Assembly (NCBI GenBank): GCA_046726315.1
Contig: JBKPAG010000046.1
Location: 1 to 20,294, forward strand
DNA: 20,294 nucleotides
Direction: 5' to 3'
Origin: JACVRX01 sp046726315
GTDB taxonomy: Bacteria > Actinomycetota > Actinomycetes > Jiangellales > Jiangellaceae
This document shows positions 13,675-20,294 of the stretch, piece by piece; positions within the stretch are counted from its first letter, which is position 1, and every line of letters begins with the position of its first letter. The position numbers and the translations under genes are program-made. Under the pieces are notes generated by a model. It was not told the DNA's origin, did no database searches, and saw only the letters and a program-made list of their open reading frames with translations.

Positions 13675-14733
13675 CTACCTCTCGTCGGATGCTGCCTGCC
13701 GGGTCGTCGTTCGGGGCTGGCCGTGGAGCCCCGCAAGCGACCCCAGCCCGGCGACCCGGTGGGCCGCAGCCGCCTGCACGAGCTCCAGACCCCGGTCCAG
13801 GGACATGCCGGAGTGCAACGCGGCTAGCAGCGCCGCGGTCGCCGCGTCGCCCGCTCCCGTGGTCTCTACTACCGAAACGGGCGCCGCGGACAGCTCAACC
13901 CGGCGGTCGTGCCAGGTCGCCGGTAACGCGGCGAGCAGCGCCGAGCGGCGACCCTCCGCCCCGGCGAACCGCGAGGCCTCGGCCGTGCGGACCACTAGAC
14001 CTCGCGGTCCGTCGGTGACCGCGACGACCGCCGCGCCCCTCTCGAGCAGCCACTCAGCGGCTTCGGCTGCTTCGAGCCCAGGATGGGCGAGCACGCTGCG
14101 CATGTCGTCCAGGCTCGGGCTGACGATGTCGCACAGCGGCAGGACCCGGGTAAGCAGGTCGGCCCAGTCGACCGTGGTGCGCCCCGGCTGGACAACACAC
14201 ATGTCGATCGACGTCGTCACCGCCGCCGACCGCGCCTCCCGGAACAGCCGGACCAACCCAACGCCGGCCCGTGCGGTCAGCCGCGGCAGCAGCGGGAGGT
14301 AACCGACGTGCAGCAGGGGGGCCGCCGCGACGTCCACTTGCCGGCCGTCGAAGGACGCGTTGGCCCCCACGTGGTGCCAGAAGGCGCGGTCGGTGCCCGG
14401 GGGCTGGACCACGATCGAGTACGACGTCGTCGCACCAGGCACGATCTCGGCGCGGGCGTCGGCGCCGGGAATGGCGTCGACCAGGGCCGCCACTGTCCCG
14501 GCCAGTACGTCGTCACCGAGGGACGTGACCAGCAACGTGCGCAGGCCGAGTGCCGCGAGGTCGGGCCCCGTGTTGCCGACGCAGCCGCCGAGCCTTAGAT
14601 CCAACGGGCCGACCTGGATCAGGACTCCCGGCGTCACGTCTGCGGCATCGAGCAACCGCGGCACCAGGTCGACGCACAGATGACCGGCGACCTGCACGTC
14701 CCAATCTGCGACGGCCGGGTCGTTGGCGCTCAC
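13675..14733 (-). CDS. PfkB/ribokinase-family sugar kinase
   Basis: This encodes 352 residues from GTG 14733, which has GGAGAGG about nine bases upstream and puts the usual first strand (DWDVQVAGHLCVDLVPR) close to the N-terminus; in-frame codons further upstream run into the divergent isomerase gene. The glycine signature LGGCVGNTGPDLAALG (48-63) and the catalytic motif TTGAGDAATA (291-300), with base Asp296, mark an ATP-dependent kinase acting on a ketose or related sugar. The segment PPGTDRAFWHHVGAN (about 111-125) fits the group's substrate lid. It is the first gene of the operon and is expected to phosphorylate the substrate cleaved by the adjacent aldolase. Sulfofructose kinase (YihV) belongs to the same family, but no diagnostic residue confirms that role. 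Confidence 0.82.
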   Translation of the reverse strand: MSANDPAVADWDVQVAGHLCVDLVPRLLDAADVTPGVLIQVGPLDLRLGGCVGNTGPDLAALGLRTLLVTSLGDDVLAGTVAALVDAIPGADARAEIVPGATTSYSIVVQPPGTDRAFWHHVGANASFDGRQVDVAAAPLLHVGYLPLLPRLTARAGVGLVRLFREARSAAVTTSIDMCVVQPGRTTVDWADLLTRVLPLCDIVSPSLDDMRSVLAHPGLEAAEAAEWLLERGAAVVAVTDGPRGLVVRTAEASRFAGAEGRRSALLAALPATWHDRRVELSAAPVSVVETTGAGDAATAALLAALHSGMSLDRGLELVQAAAAHRVAGLGSLAGLHGQPRTTTRQAASDER

Positions 14734-14753
14734 CCAGGCCGCCCTCTCCGGAA

Positions 14754-14763
14754 ACAACGTTGT
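14754..14763. promoter_or_regulatory. CG-centred palindrome at the kinase transcription start
   Basis: ACAACGTTGT is a perfect 10-bp palindrome with a central CG, the shape of LacI-family operators. It begins at the predicted transcription start of the minus-strand kinase operon (about 14764) and lies between the divergent kinase and isomerase genes. No LacI-type gene is in the window, so the regulator is unknown. Confidence 0.5.
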
Positions 14764-14770
14764 CCCGGCG

Positions 14771-14799
14771 ACATTAGGATCACGCAACCAGACCGTCAA
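14771..14799 (-). promoter_or_regulatory. Promoter of the kinase-aldolase-dehydrogenase operon
   Basis: On the minus strand the -35 box TTGACG (14799-14794) and -10 box TAATGT (14776-14771) are separated by exactly 17 bases. Initiation near 14764 leaves a leader of about 31 bases before GTG 14733, which contains the palindrome and the ribosome site. I found no equally good pair for the divergent isomerase gene. Confidence 0.6.
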
Positions 14800-14824
14800 C
14801 GGCCGCAGCAGCCAGGAGCAACTC

Positions 14825-16150
14825 ATGGACGCCGTCCCTGATGCCAGAACTCCGAGCGGGACCACCGTGCGTGCCCCGGGGACATGGGCCGCTGCCAGCC
14901 CGGCGCAGCCGCGGGCCGAGGTCCTGGACGCCGAGATGCATCGTCTACTTGACTTCGCAGAGGGCGCGTGGGCGCCCGGCGGCGGCTTCGGCAACCTCGA
15001 CGACGACGGGCGTCTCCAACCGGAGCAGCCGATCGAGACCTGGGTCAGCACGCGGATGACCTACTGCTTCGCCCTGGGCTCCCTGGTCGGACGGGAAGGC
15101 GACGCCGACCGTGTCGACCATGGCCTCGTGGCGCTGCTGCCGGGGGGCTGCTTGCGCGACGACGTCAACGGGGGCTGGTACTCCTCGGTCCGCGCCGCAG
15201 CCGGCCTGTCGGAGCGCGCCTCGCGACCCGCGGTCGACGACACCAAGGCTGCGTACGCCCACGCCTTCGTCGTCCTGGCCACATCGGCGGCCGTCGTCGC
15301 TGGTCGTCCTGACGCCGATGCCCTGCTGGCAGACGCACTGGCCATCGTCGAGCAGCACTTCTGGGACGACGCGGCGGGCATGATGCGGGAGAGCTTCAGC
15401 GCCGACTGGGTGACCGAGGAGCCTTACCGTGGAGCCAACGCCAACATGCACAGCGTCGAGGCGTTCCTCGCCGCTGCGGACGCTCTCGGTGAGCGGGGCG
15501 CTGTCTGGCGCGAGCGGGCTGCGCGGATCGTCGAGCGGGTCGTCCACGGCATCGCCCGCGAGTCAGGCTGGCGTCTGCCCGAGCACTACAGCCCCGAATA
15601 CGTTGTCGACGACGACTACAACACCGATGACCGAGCTCACCCGTTCCGTCCATACGGTGTCACTCCCGGCCACCTCTTCGAATGGGCTCGGCTCTGCCTG
15701 CACCTGCGTGCCCAAGATGTCGCGGCCGGCTTGCCCGCCCGAAGCTGGCTGCTCGCCGATGCACAGGCGCTGTACCGCACCGCGGTTGAGATCGGCTGGG
15801 CTCCGGATGGTCAGGAGGGCTTCGTCTATACCACCGATTTCGACGGGGCGCCCATCACCCGGGCGCGCATGCACTGGGTGCTCACGGAGGCCCTCGGCGC
15901 AGCGGCGGCGCTCCACCAGGTGACCGGTGAGGCGACGTACGCCGAAGACCACCAGCGCTGGTGGCGCTTCGCCTCTGTGCACTTCATCGACATCGAACGC
16001 GGGTCCTGGCGCTCCGAGCTGGATGCGGACCTGCGTCCCGCAGCCGGGACCTGGCGCGGCAAGCCGGACGTCTACCACGTGCTCCAGGCCACGCTGGTGC
16101 CACGCCTGCCCCTCGCCCCGATGTTCGCCGCTGCTCTGCGTGGGCGGTGA
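14825..16150 (+). CDS. YihS-like AGE-family aldose-ketose isomerase
   Basis: This encodes 441 residues of an (alpha/alpha)6-barrel sugar isomerase, closest from memory to E. coli YihS (sulfoquinovose/mannose isomerase), with about 25 extra N-terminal residues. The active-site set lines up: Trp73/Arg77 (TWVSTRM, Arg55 in YihS), His209 (RGANANMH, His176), His283 and Glu286 (GVTPGHLFEWARL, His248/Glu251) and His418 (KPDVYH, His383). Two YihS glutamines that I recall as sulfonate contacts, Gln362 and Gln379, become Ser397 and Pro414, which argues against sulfoquinovose. Converting an aldose to its ketose would feed the neighbouring kinases. AGGAG lies six bases before ATG 14825. The gene ends 7 bases from the convergent class II aldolase. 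Confidence 0.85.
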   Translation: MDAVPDARTPSGTTVRAPGTWAAASPAQPRAEVLDAEMHRLLDFAEGAWAPGGGFGNLDDDGRLQPEQPIETWVSTRMTYCFALGSLVGREGDADRVDHGLVALLPGGCLRDDVNGGWYSSVRAAAGLSERASRPAVDDTKAAYAHAFVVLATSAAVVAGRPDADALLADALAIVEQHFWDDAAGMMRESFSADWVTEEPYRGANANMHSVEAFLAAADALGERGAVWRERAARIVERVVHGIARESGWRLPEHYSPEYVVDDDYNTDDRAHPFRPYGVTPGHLFEWARLCLHLRAQDVAAGLPARSWLLADAQALYRTAVEIGWAPDGQEGFVYTTDFDGAPITRARMHWVLTEALGAAAALHQVTGEATYAEDHQRWWRFASVHFIDIERGSWRSELDADLRPAAGTWRGKPDVYHVLQATLVPRLPLAPMFAAALRGR

Positions 16151-16157
16151 CTGCCGG

Positions 16158-17003
16158 TCAGGAGCTTGGGGTCACCACTGCGGCGATGATCCGGGTCACG
16201 ACGGCCGCGAGGTCGTCGCGGGCGGGTGTGAGGTACTTGCGAGGGTCGACCACGTGTGGGTGGTCTTCGAGATGTGATCGGACGGCGCTTGTGAACGCCA
16301 CGTTGATGATCGTGCCAACGTTGACCTTCACGATGCCCTGGCTCACCGCGCGAGCCAACTCGTCATCGGCGACACCCGAGGAACCGTGCAGCACCAACGG
16401 GATCGGCACGGCCTCGCGCAGGGCGGCGATGAGCTCGTGGTCGAGCTGTGCGGTCCGGTCAGTCATCGCGTGCGAGCTACCCACCGCGACCGCGAGACCG
16501 TCGACGCCGGTCTGGTCCGCGTACCGCGCTGCCTCGGCCGGGTCGGTTCGTACGCCTGGGGCGTGGGCACCGTCCTTCCCACCTACCTCGCCCAGCTCGG
16601 CCTCCAGCCAGAGGCCCCGGTCGTGCGCCCAGGCGGCAGCGCTGGCGGTCGCCCGGACATTCTCGTCGTACCCGAGCCTCGAGGCGTCGAACATGACGGA
16701 GGAGAAGCCCGCGGCTGCCGCTGCGTGCAGCAGGTCCTGGTCCTCGACGTGGTCCAGGTGCAGGGCGACTGGAACGACGGCGGCCTCGGCGACTGCGGCA
16801 GCGGCGGCGCTGATCGGCAGCACGTTGCCGTGGTGGAACCGAACGGCGTTCTCGGAGATCTGCAGGATGACAGGCCGAGCAGCGGCTTCGGCACCGGCCA
16901 CGATCGCCTCGGCGTGCTCGAGGGTGATCACGTTGAACGCGGCGACGCCACCGCTTCGGTGCCGAGCCTCGTCGACAAGCTCGCCTGTCGGCACCAGTGC
17001 CAT
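16158..17003 (-). CDS. Class II (zinc) ketose-bisphosphate aldolase
   Basis: This encodes 281 residues of the FbaA/GatY/KbaY family, cleaving a ketose 1,6-bisphosphate to DHAP and an aldehyde. Motifs are the zinc/catalytic segment ALHLDHVED with Asp84 and His85, VMFDASRL (103-110), LEAELGEVGGKDG (133-145), the zinc ligand His178 in AVGSSHAM, the zinc ligand His206 in LVLHGSSG, and the phosphate loop VKVNVGT (225-231). ATG 17003 matches the family's usual start (MALVPTGELVDEAR); only a weak ATAAGG precedes it. GSSH and HGSSG replace the common GTSH and HGGSG, a minor variation. It is divergent from the FGGY kinase across 51 bases and convergent with the isomerase. Confidence 0.88.
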   Translation of the reverse strand: MALVPTGELVDEARHRSGGVAAFNVITLEHAEAIVAGAEAAARPVILQISENAVRFHHGNVLPISAAAAAVAEAAVVPVALHLDHVEDQDLLHAAAAAGFSSVMFDASRLGYDENVRATASAAAWAHDRGLWLEAELGEVGGKDGAHAPGVRTDPAEAARYADQTGVDGLAVAVGSSHAMTDRTAQLDHELIAALREAVPIPLVLHGSSGVADDELARAVSQGIVKVNVGTIINVAFTSAVRSHLEDHPHVVDPRKYLTPARDDLAAVVTRIIAAVVTPSS

Positions 17004-17054
17004 GGCCTTATCGTGCCCAATTACTGGACGGAACGCAGTGACGGGCGGGCACAG
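17004..17054. promoter_or_regulatory. Divergent promoter region, class II aldolase / FGGY kinase
   Basis: These 51 bases must contain the promoters of both divergent genes. A 6-bp inverted repeat GTGCCC (17013-17018) and GGGCAC (17047-17052) flanks most of it. No convincing -10/-35 pair is visible in either direction, so positions are not assigned. Confidence 0.3.
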
Positions 17055-18434
17055 GTGACCGAGCTCTTGGTGGGCCTCGACGTGGGGACGTCGAGCAGCA
17101 AGGCAGTCGTCTTCGACGCCGACGGTGCCGTCCTCGCAATGGGGCGCGCCCCGACGCCATGGACCCATGTGGAGCCCGTCGGCGGCGTGGGCGCCCGCGG
17201 CGCTGAGATGCCCGCTGACGTGCTGCTCGCAGCGGCCATAGCCGCAGTCTCACGGGCGCTGGCGGAGGCACCGGCCGGGCGGGTGGCCGGCCTCGGCGTC
17301 ACGAGCATGGCCGAGTCGGGCGTGCTGCTCGACGCCCGTGGGCGACCCGTCGTCCCGGTCATCGCGTGGCACGACGCCCGCGACCTCCCACAGGTGGCGC
17401 GGCTCGGCCGCGACCTGGGTGCTGACCGGTTCTGCGCCCGGACTGGCCTGCCGCTTCGCTCGCAGTGGTCGATGACCAAGCACGTGTGGCAGCGGGAAAC
17501 CGACCTCGAAACGGCCCGAGGGGTCCGCCGGCTCAGCGTCGCCGAATGGGTGGTCAGAGGTCTCGGTGGCGACGAAGCCAGCGACGTGTCGTTGGCCTCG
17601 CGGACCGGCTGGCTCGACCTGTCGGCGCGTGGCTGGTGGACCGAAGCGCTCGACTGGTCCGGTGTGTCCGAGAGCCTGTTCCCAGCGCTGGTCACCTCGG
17701 GCACCGCGCTGGGCCGGGTTTCGGCAGATCTCGGAGTACCTCGGCTGACCGGTGCCGCTCTCACCACCGCGGGCCATGACCACCAGGCGGCCACGGTGGG
17801 TGCCGAGGCCGCAGGTCCAGGCGACCAGCTCGACTCGTGCGGCACTGCAGAGGCCCTCGTTCGCACGGTGCCTGCTGGCTTCTCGGCATCGGGAGTGTCA
17901 TTGCTTGCCAGAGGCGGCGTCACGGTGGGCTGGCACGTACTCGACGGAAGGTGGGCGCTGCTGGGTGCAACCGAAGGCGGTCTTGCCCTACAACGCGTCC
18001 TCTCCGTCCTCGGCGGGGAGGCCCTTGCGGCCCTGGACGCCGCTGCCCTCGAGGCCCAGCCCGGTGTCGTGTCCATCGGTCTCGACGGCTCGTCGCGCGT
18101 CACGATCGGCGACATCGGTGACGGCGTCACGGCCGGCGCGGTGTGGCGCGCCGCGCTGGACGCGATCACCGACCAGATCTTGCCGATCCACCGGTTGATG
18201 ACGTCCGTCGTCGGGCCGCATCGAAACCTAGTGGTGACCGGTGGATGGTCCCGCAGCGCGGCACTCATGCAGGTCAAGCGCCGGGGCTTCGGTGAGCTGA
18301 CCCATTCCGCCGTCGAGGAGGCAGGCGCCCGCGGCGCCGCGCTCATGGCCGGGCTCGCGGCCGGCACGTACGCCCGCCCTGACGATTTCCCACGTTTAGC
18401 GTCAGCGGGACAGGACCGGGCCGCAAGGACGTGA
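17055..18434 (+). CDS. FGGY-family carbohydrate kinase
   Basis: This encodes 459 residues, an ATP-dependent sugar kinase of the xylulokinase/gluconokinase fold. The first phosphate loop is GLDVGTSSSKAVVFD (7-21). The segment GVTSMAESGVLLD follows near 81-93 and VIAWHDARD near 102-110, and the catalytic base is probably Asp242 in TTAGHDHQAATVG. The C-terminal FGGY signature region includes VVTGGWSRSAALMQVKR. GTG 17055 is chosen because it puts the first strand at the N-terminus and clears the divergent aldolase gene; its ribosome site is weak. The 1-phosphofructokinase-type gene follows after 10 bases. I infer phosphorylation of a ketose at C1 or C6; the exact sugar is not evident. Confidence 0.87.
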   Translation: MTELLVGLDVGTSSSKAVVFDADGAVLAMGRAPTPWTHVEPVGGVGARGAEMPADVLLAAAIAAVSRALAEAPAGRVAGLGVTSMAESGVLLDARGRPVVPVIAWHDARDLPQVARLGRDLGADRFCARTGLPLRSQWSMTKHVWQRETDLETARGVRRLSVAEWVVRGLGGDEASDVSLASRTGWLDLSARGWWTEALDWSGVSESLFPALVTSGTALGRVSADLGVPRLTGAALTTAGHDHQAATVGAEAAGPGDQLDSCGTAEALVRTVPAGFSASGVSLLARGGVTVGWHVLDGRWALLGATEGGLALQRVLSVLGGEALAALDAAALEAQPGVVSIGLDGSSRVTIGDIGDGVTAGAVWRAALDAITDQILPIHRLMTSVVGPHRNLVVTGGWSRSAALMQVKRRGFGELTHSAVEEAGARGAALMAGLAAGTYARPDDFPRLASAGQDRAART

Positions 18435-18444
18435 CGAGTCGCTG

Positions 18445-19401
18445 ATGATCACCACCGTGACGCCGAACCCGAGCGTCGACTGGACGCTGGAGATCTCCAC
18501 CCTGACCCGCGGGCTGGTGCACCGGATTGCCGCGGAGCACCAGGAGCCGAGCGGCAAGGGGGTGAACGTGACCCGTGCACTGACCGTCAACGGTGTGCGC
18601 TCGGTGGCCGTGCTGCCCGTCGGTGGCACCGAGGGATCCGAGCTGGAGGCACTGTTGGCGGCCGAGCACGTGACCTACCGAGCCGTCCGGGTGACGGGGT
18701 CCATCCGTGTGAACATCTCGCTGACCGAGCCGGACGGCACTGCCACCAAGATCAACGCATTGGGGCCGACGCTTTCAGACGAGGAGACGGATCGGCTGCT
18801 GATCGCGGTCGTCGACGTGTCGGGCGACGCTGTATGGGTACTCGGATCGGGCAGCCTGCCCGGCGGAGTGGGGGAGACCTTTTACGCCCGGCTCGGCGAG
18901 GCGGCTCGGCGCTCAGGTGCACGGTTCGCCCTGGACAGCAGCGGAGCGCCGCTGCTCGCCGGCCTGCGCGCCCGTCCTGATGTGATAAAGCCGAACAGCG
19001 AGGAGCTGGCCCAGGCCGTCGGGCGACCGCTCGCGACCTTCGGCGACGCCGTCGATGCCGCCCGCGAGCTCGGGCAGCTCGGCGCCGCGACGGTCGTGGT
19101 CAGCATGGGCAGCGATGGCGCCCTGCTCGTCGACGAAGAGGGCGTCCTGCACGCGGAAGCGTTCGTCGCCTCGCCCAGGAGCACAGTCGGGGCCGGCGAC
19201 GCACTCCTCGCCGGCTACCTCGCCGGGACCCTGGCGGCCGACGGGAACCGAGCCACCGCGCTACGGGAGGCCGTCGCCTGGGGCTTGGGCGCCCTGCGAC
19301 TCGATGGCAGCCGGGTTCCGGTGATCACCGAGGCCGACCGGGCGGCGGTCGTCATGGACGACGCGCCAGACCTGGCTCGCCACCTTCGGCAACTGGCTTA
19401 G
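18445..19401 (+). CDS. 1-Phosphofructokinase / tagatose-6-P kinase type PfkB kinase
   Basis: This encodes 318 residues of the FruK/LacC branch of PfkB kinases, which phosphorylate an already phosphorylated ketohexose. N-terminal TVTPNPSVDWTL (4-15), GKGVNVTRAL (37-46), WVLGSGSLPGG (131-141), IKPNSEEL (181-188) and the catalytic TVGAGDALLAGYL (247-259, base Asp252) are diagnostic. The early GKGVN and the VIKPN segment separate it from ribokinase-like PfkB proteins such as the one at 13675-14733. It lies 10 bases downstream of the FGGY kinase, so the two could act in series to make a ketose 1,6-bisphosphate for the class II aldolase (inference). Confidence 0.87.
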   Translation: MITTVTPNPSVDWTLEISTLTRGLVHRIAAEHQEPSGKGVNVTRALTVNGVRSVAVLPVGGTEGSELEALLAAEHVTYRAVRVTGSIRVNISLTEPDGTATKINALGPTLSDEETDRLLIAVVDVSGDAVWVLGSGSLPGGVGETFYARLGEAARRSGARFALDSSGAPLLAGLRARPDVIKPNSEELAQAVGRPLATFGDAVDAARELGQLGAATVVVSMGSDGALLVDEEGVLHAEAFVASPRSTVGAGDALLAGYLAGTLAADGNRATALREAVAWGLGALRLDGSRVPVITEADRAAVVMDDAPDLARHLRQLA

Positions 19402-19502
19402 GGACTGTCCCGCCGTGGTCGGTGCGCGAACTACCGAACAGGCCCGTCCTCGCGCAGCGCCCGGAGCGCCTCGAGGTAGGCCACGAAGCGGGGTGCGCCT
19501 CA

Positions 19503-19508
19503 TAGGCT
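19503..19508 (+). promoter_or_regulatory. Possible -10 box of a leaderless gene
   Basis: TAGGCT ends six bases before ATG 19515, and no ribosome site is visible in front of that ATG. This fits a TANNNT -10 element of a leaderless actinobacterial transcript. The -35 region is not clear. Confidence 0.35.
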
Positions 19509-19514
19509 CCCGCC

Positions 19515-19937
19515 ATGACGAAGCAGCGGGTTCAGAGCCTGGTCGTGAGTCTGGTCGTCATCGTGCTTGTCATGTCGGCCCTCGGCTACCTGTTCGTTCC
19601 CTCGGCGATGCTGAGCATCGTCGGCATCGAAGGCAACCGCCAGGTGGAGTTCTTGGTCCGTACCCTCGCCGCTGCCCTGCTTGCCCTGTCCCCAGGTGCC
19701 TGGGCCGCACGGCGCCGAGACGATACGCCGGCTCAGCGCGGCGTCTTGATCGGGCTCGCGGTCTACATGTTCACTAGTTCGCTGATCGACCTGCACGCGT
19801 TCGTCAAAGACATCGTGGGTGCAGCGTCGGTACCGAGCATCGCCCTTCGCGTCATCCTCGGCGCCGTCATCGTGTGGCTGATCCCGCCTCGCCGTACTCC
19901 TGCCCGCCTACGTGCGAACGCGCCAGCAACCGGTTGA
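19515..19937 (+). CDS. Small four-helix membrane protein, unknown function
   Basis: This encodes 140 residues with four predicted membrane helices, near 9-30, 45-65, 74-92 and 103-122, and a basic C-terminal tail (PPRRTPARLRANAPATG). Short loops include VGIEGNRQVE and ARRRDDTPAQRG. Small integral membrane proteins of the DUF4345 kind have a similar size and layout, but I cannot assign a family. It is 113 bases downstream of the kinase with its own likely promoter, so it is probably not part of the sugar operon. Confidence 0.7.
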   Translation: MTKQRVQSLVVSLVVIVLVMSALGYLFVPSAMLSIVGIEGNRQVEFLVRTLAAALLALSPGAWAARRRDDTPAQRGVLIGLAVYMFTSSLIDLHAFVKDIVGAASVPSIALRVILGAVIVWLIPPRRTPARLRANAPATG

Positions 19938-20239
19938 CCGCCCGCGGGCAGGACGCAGCGGCGGCGCCTCACTGCGGTCCCGCCGGCTGGCGTTCGACCG
20001 CACCCTGCCACCGTCGGAGGCGCTAGGCGGGATCAGGGACGCGTTCCACGACTACGACCACCAGGGGGCATCAGTGAGTGAGCGACTGACTCCGCGAGCT
20101 GCGGGCCGGTGAGGCAGCGTCCACGGCCAGCACACAGCCGCAGCTAGGACACACCTAACGAGGCTTCGCCTCGGACCGCCGAGGTTGTGGCTGGTCGAGC
20201 TGGTTGGTTGCGGCCAGGCTGTGGTTCGTGGTCAACCCG
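19938..20239. other. Gene-poor stretch with a possible remnant
   Basis: About 300 bases without a convincing gene. The plus-strand frame ending at 20112 reads LAFDRTLPPSEALGGIRDAF followed by HDYDHQGASV. It looks protein-like but has no start with a ribosome site and matches nothing I can name; it could be the tail of a decayed gene. Confidence 0.35.
20159..20173. terminator. Short stable hairpin, possible terminator
   Basis: CGAGGC (20159-20164) and GCCTCG (20168-20173) form a 6-bp GC-rich stem around TTC. No T-tract follows. It could end transcription from the membrane-protein gene about 220 bases upstream, but this is weakly supported. Confidence 0.3.
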
Positions 20240-20294
20240 GTGACGGTCAACGATGTGCTCGACGGACAGGTGGGGCTGGATCTGGAGTGTTTGG
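20240..20294 (+). CDS. N-terminus of a gene running off the window
   Basis: From GTG 20240 the frame reads VTVNDVLDGQVGLDLECL and is open to the window end; in-frame codons continue upstream to a stop at 20156-20158, so GTG 20228 is an alternative start. The wording resembles, from memory, a conserved actinobacterial family of unknown function whose proteins begin DVLxGHVxLDxECLDRIYLN. That family is several hundred residues long and often sits near mobile DNA. With only 18 residues visible the assignment is tentative, and no clear ribosome site is present. Confidence 0.4.
   Translation, partial: MTVNDVLDGQVGLDLECL

Noticed and set aside
14734..15051. N-terminal extension of the minus-strand PfkB kinase to 15051
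   Set aside because: It would overlap the isomerase gene by over 220 bases, adds no family-like sequence, and skips the ribosome site and promoter found just before GTG 14733.
14825..16150. Calling the locus a sulfoglycolysis (sulfoquinovose) gene cluster
   Set aside because: The isomerase fold and kinase/aldolase partners fit, but two residues I recall as sulfonate contacts are replaced, and no sulfoquinovosidase, sulfolactaldehyde reductase or dehydrogenase, or sulfonate exporter is visible.
16386..17054. In-frame 223-codon upstream extension of the FGGY kinase
   Set aside because: It lies entirely antisense to the class II aldolase; the kinase domain begins right after GTG 17055.
1..20294. 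CRISPR arrays, tRNA or rRNA genes, complete insertion sequences
   Set aside because: I saw no regularly spaced direct repeats, no cloverleaf with a conserved T-loop, and no transposase with terminal inverted repeats.

Overview
The window is high-GC DNA with GTG and TTG starts, many 1-4 base gene overlaps, leaderless-looking promoters and actinobacterial protein types (SnoaL-tailed ECF sigma factor, DrrAB-type exporter, GntR-linked ACC deaminase, HTH/Clp-N pair). It most likely comes from the chromosome of a soil or plant-associated actinomycete. I cannot fix the genus. I see no rRNA, tRNA, CRISPR array or complete insertion sequence.

Left part (1-8.2 kb). A long hairpin (20-93) lies beyond the end of a small secreted protein gene. 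Two broken VOC/glyoxalase gene halves meet head to head near 1070. An HTH protein and a two-repeat Clp-N protein form an operon whose promoter carries two copies of one palindrome. Facing it on the minus strand is an operon of a SnoaL-tailed ECF sigma factor, an alpha/beta hydrolase and a DHFR/RibD-like reductase. A frameshifted hydrolase tail (5200-5414) separates that operon from a TetR repressor. The repressor is divergent from a DrrA/DrrB-type ABC exporter, with two matching palindromes placed on the exporter promoter. Another VOC-like gene tail lies near 8.1 kb.

Middle part (8.2-11.6 kb, all minus strand). A GntR/FCD regulator precedes acdS (ACC deaminase), with a perfect 16-bp palindrome over the regulator's start codon. 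Next comes an ECF sigma factor translationally coupled to a single-pass membrane protein that is probably its anti-sigma factor.

Right part (11.6-19.4 kb) is the most interesting: seven contiguous carbohydrate genes. On the minus strand, a PfkB kinase, a class I DhnA/LsrF-type aldolase and a Gfo/Idh/MocA dehydrogenase form a tight operon. Divergent from it is a YihS-like AGE-family aldose-ketose isomerase. Convergent with the isomerase is a class II aldolase, itself divergent from an FGGY kinase followed by a 1-phosphofructokinase-type PfkB kinase. Together they can be read as isomerise, phosphorylate (once or twice), cleave to trioses, with two kinase/aldolase branches of unrelated folds. 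The isomerase resembles sulfoquinovose isomerase, but two residues I recall as sulfonate contacts are replaced and no sulfoquinovosidase or sulfolactaldehyde enzyme is in view. An ordinary or rare hexose is therefore more likely than sulfoquinovose. No transporter or dedicated regulator lies inside the window, although a CG-centred palindrome at the kinase promoter suggests a LacI-type repressor elsewhere.

The right end holds a small four-helix membrane protein gene, about 300 bp without a convincing gene, and the first codons of a gene that runs off the window.
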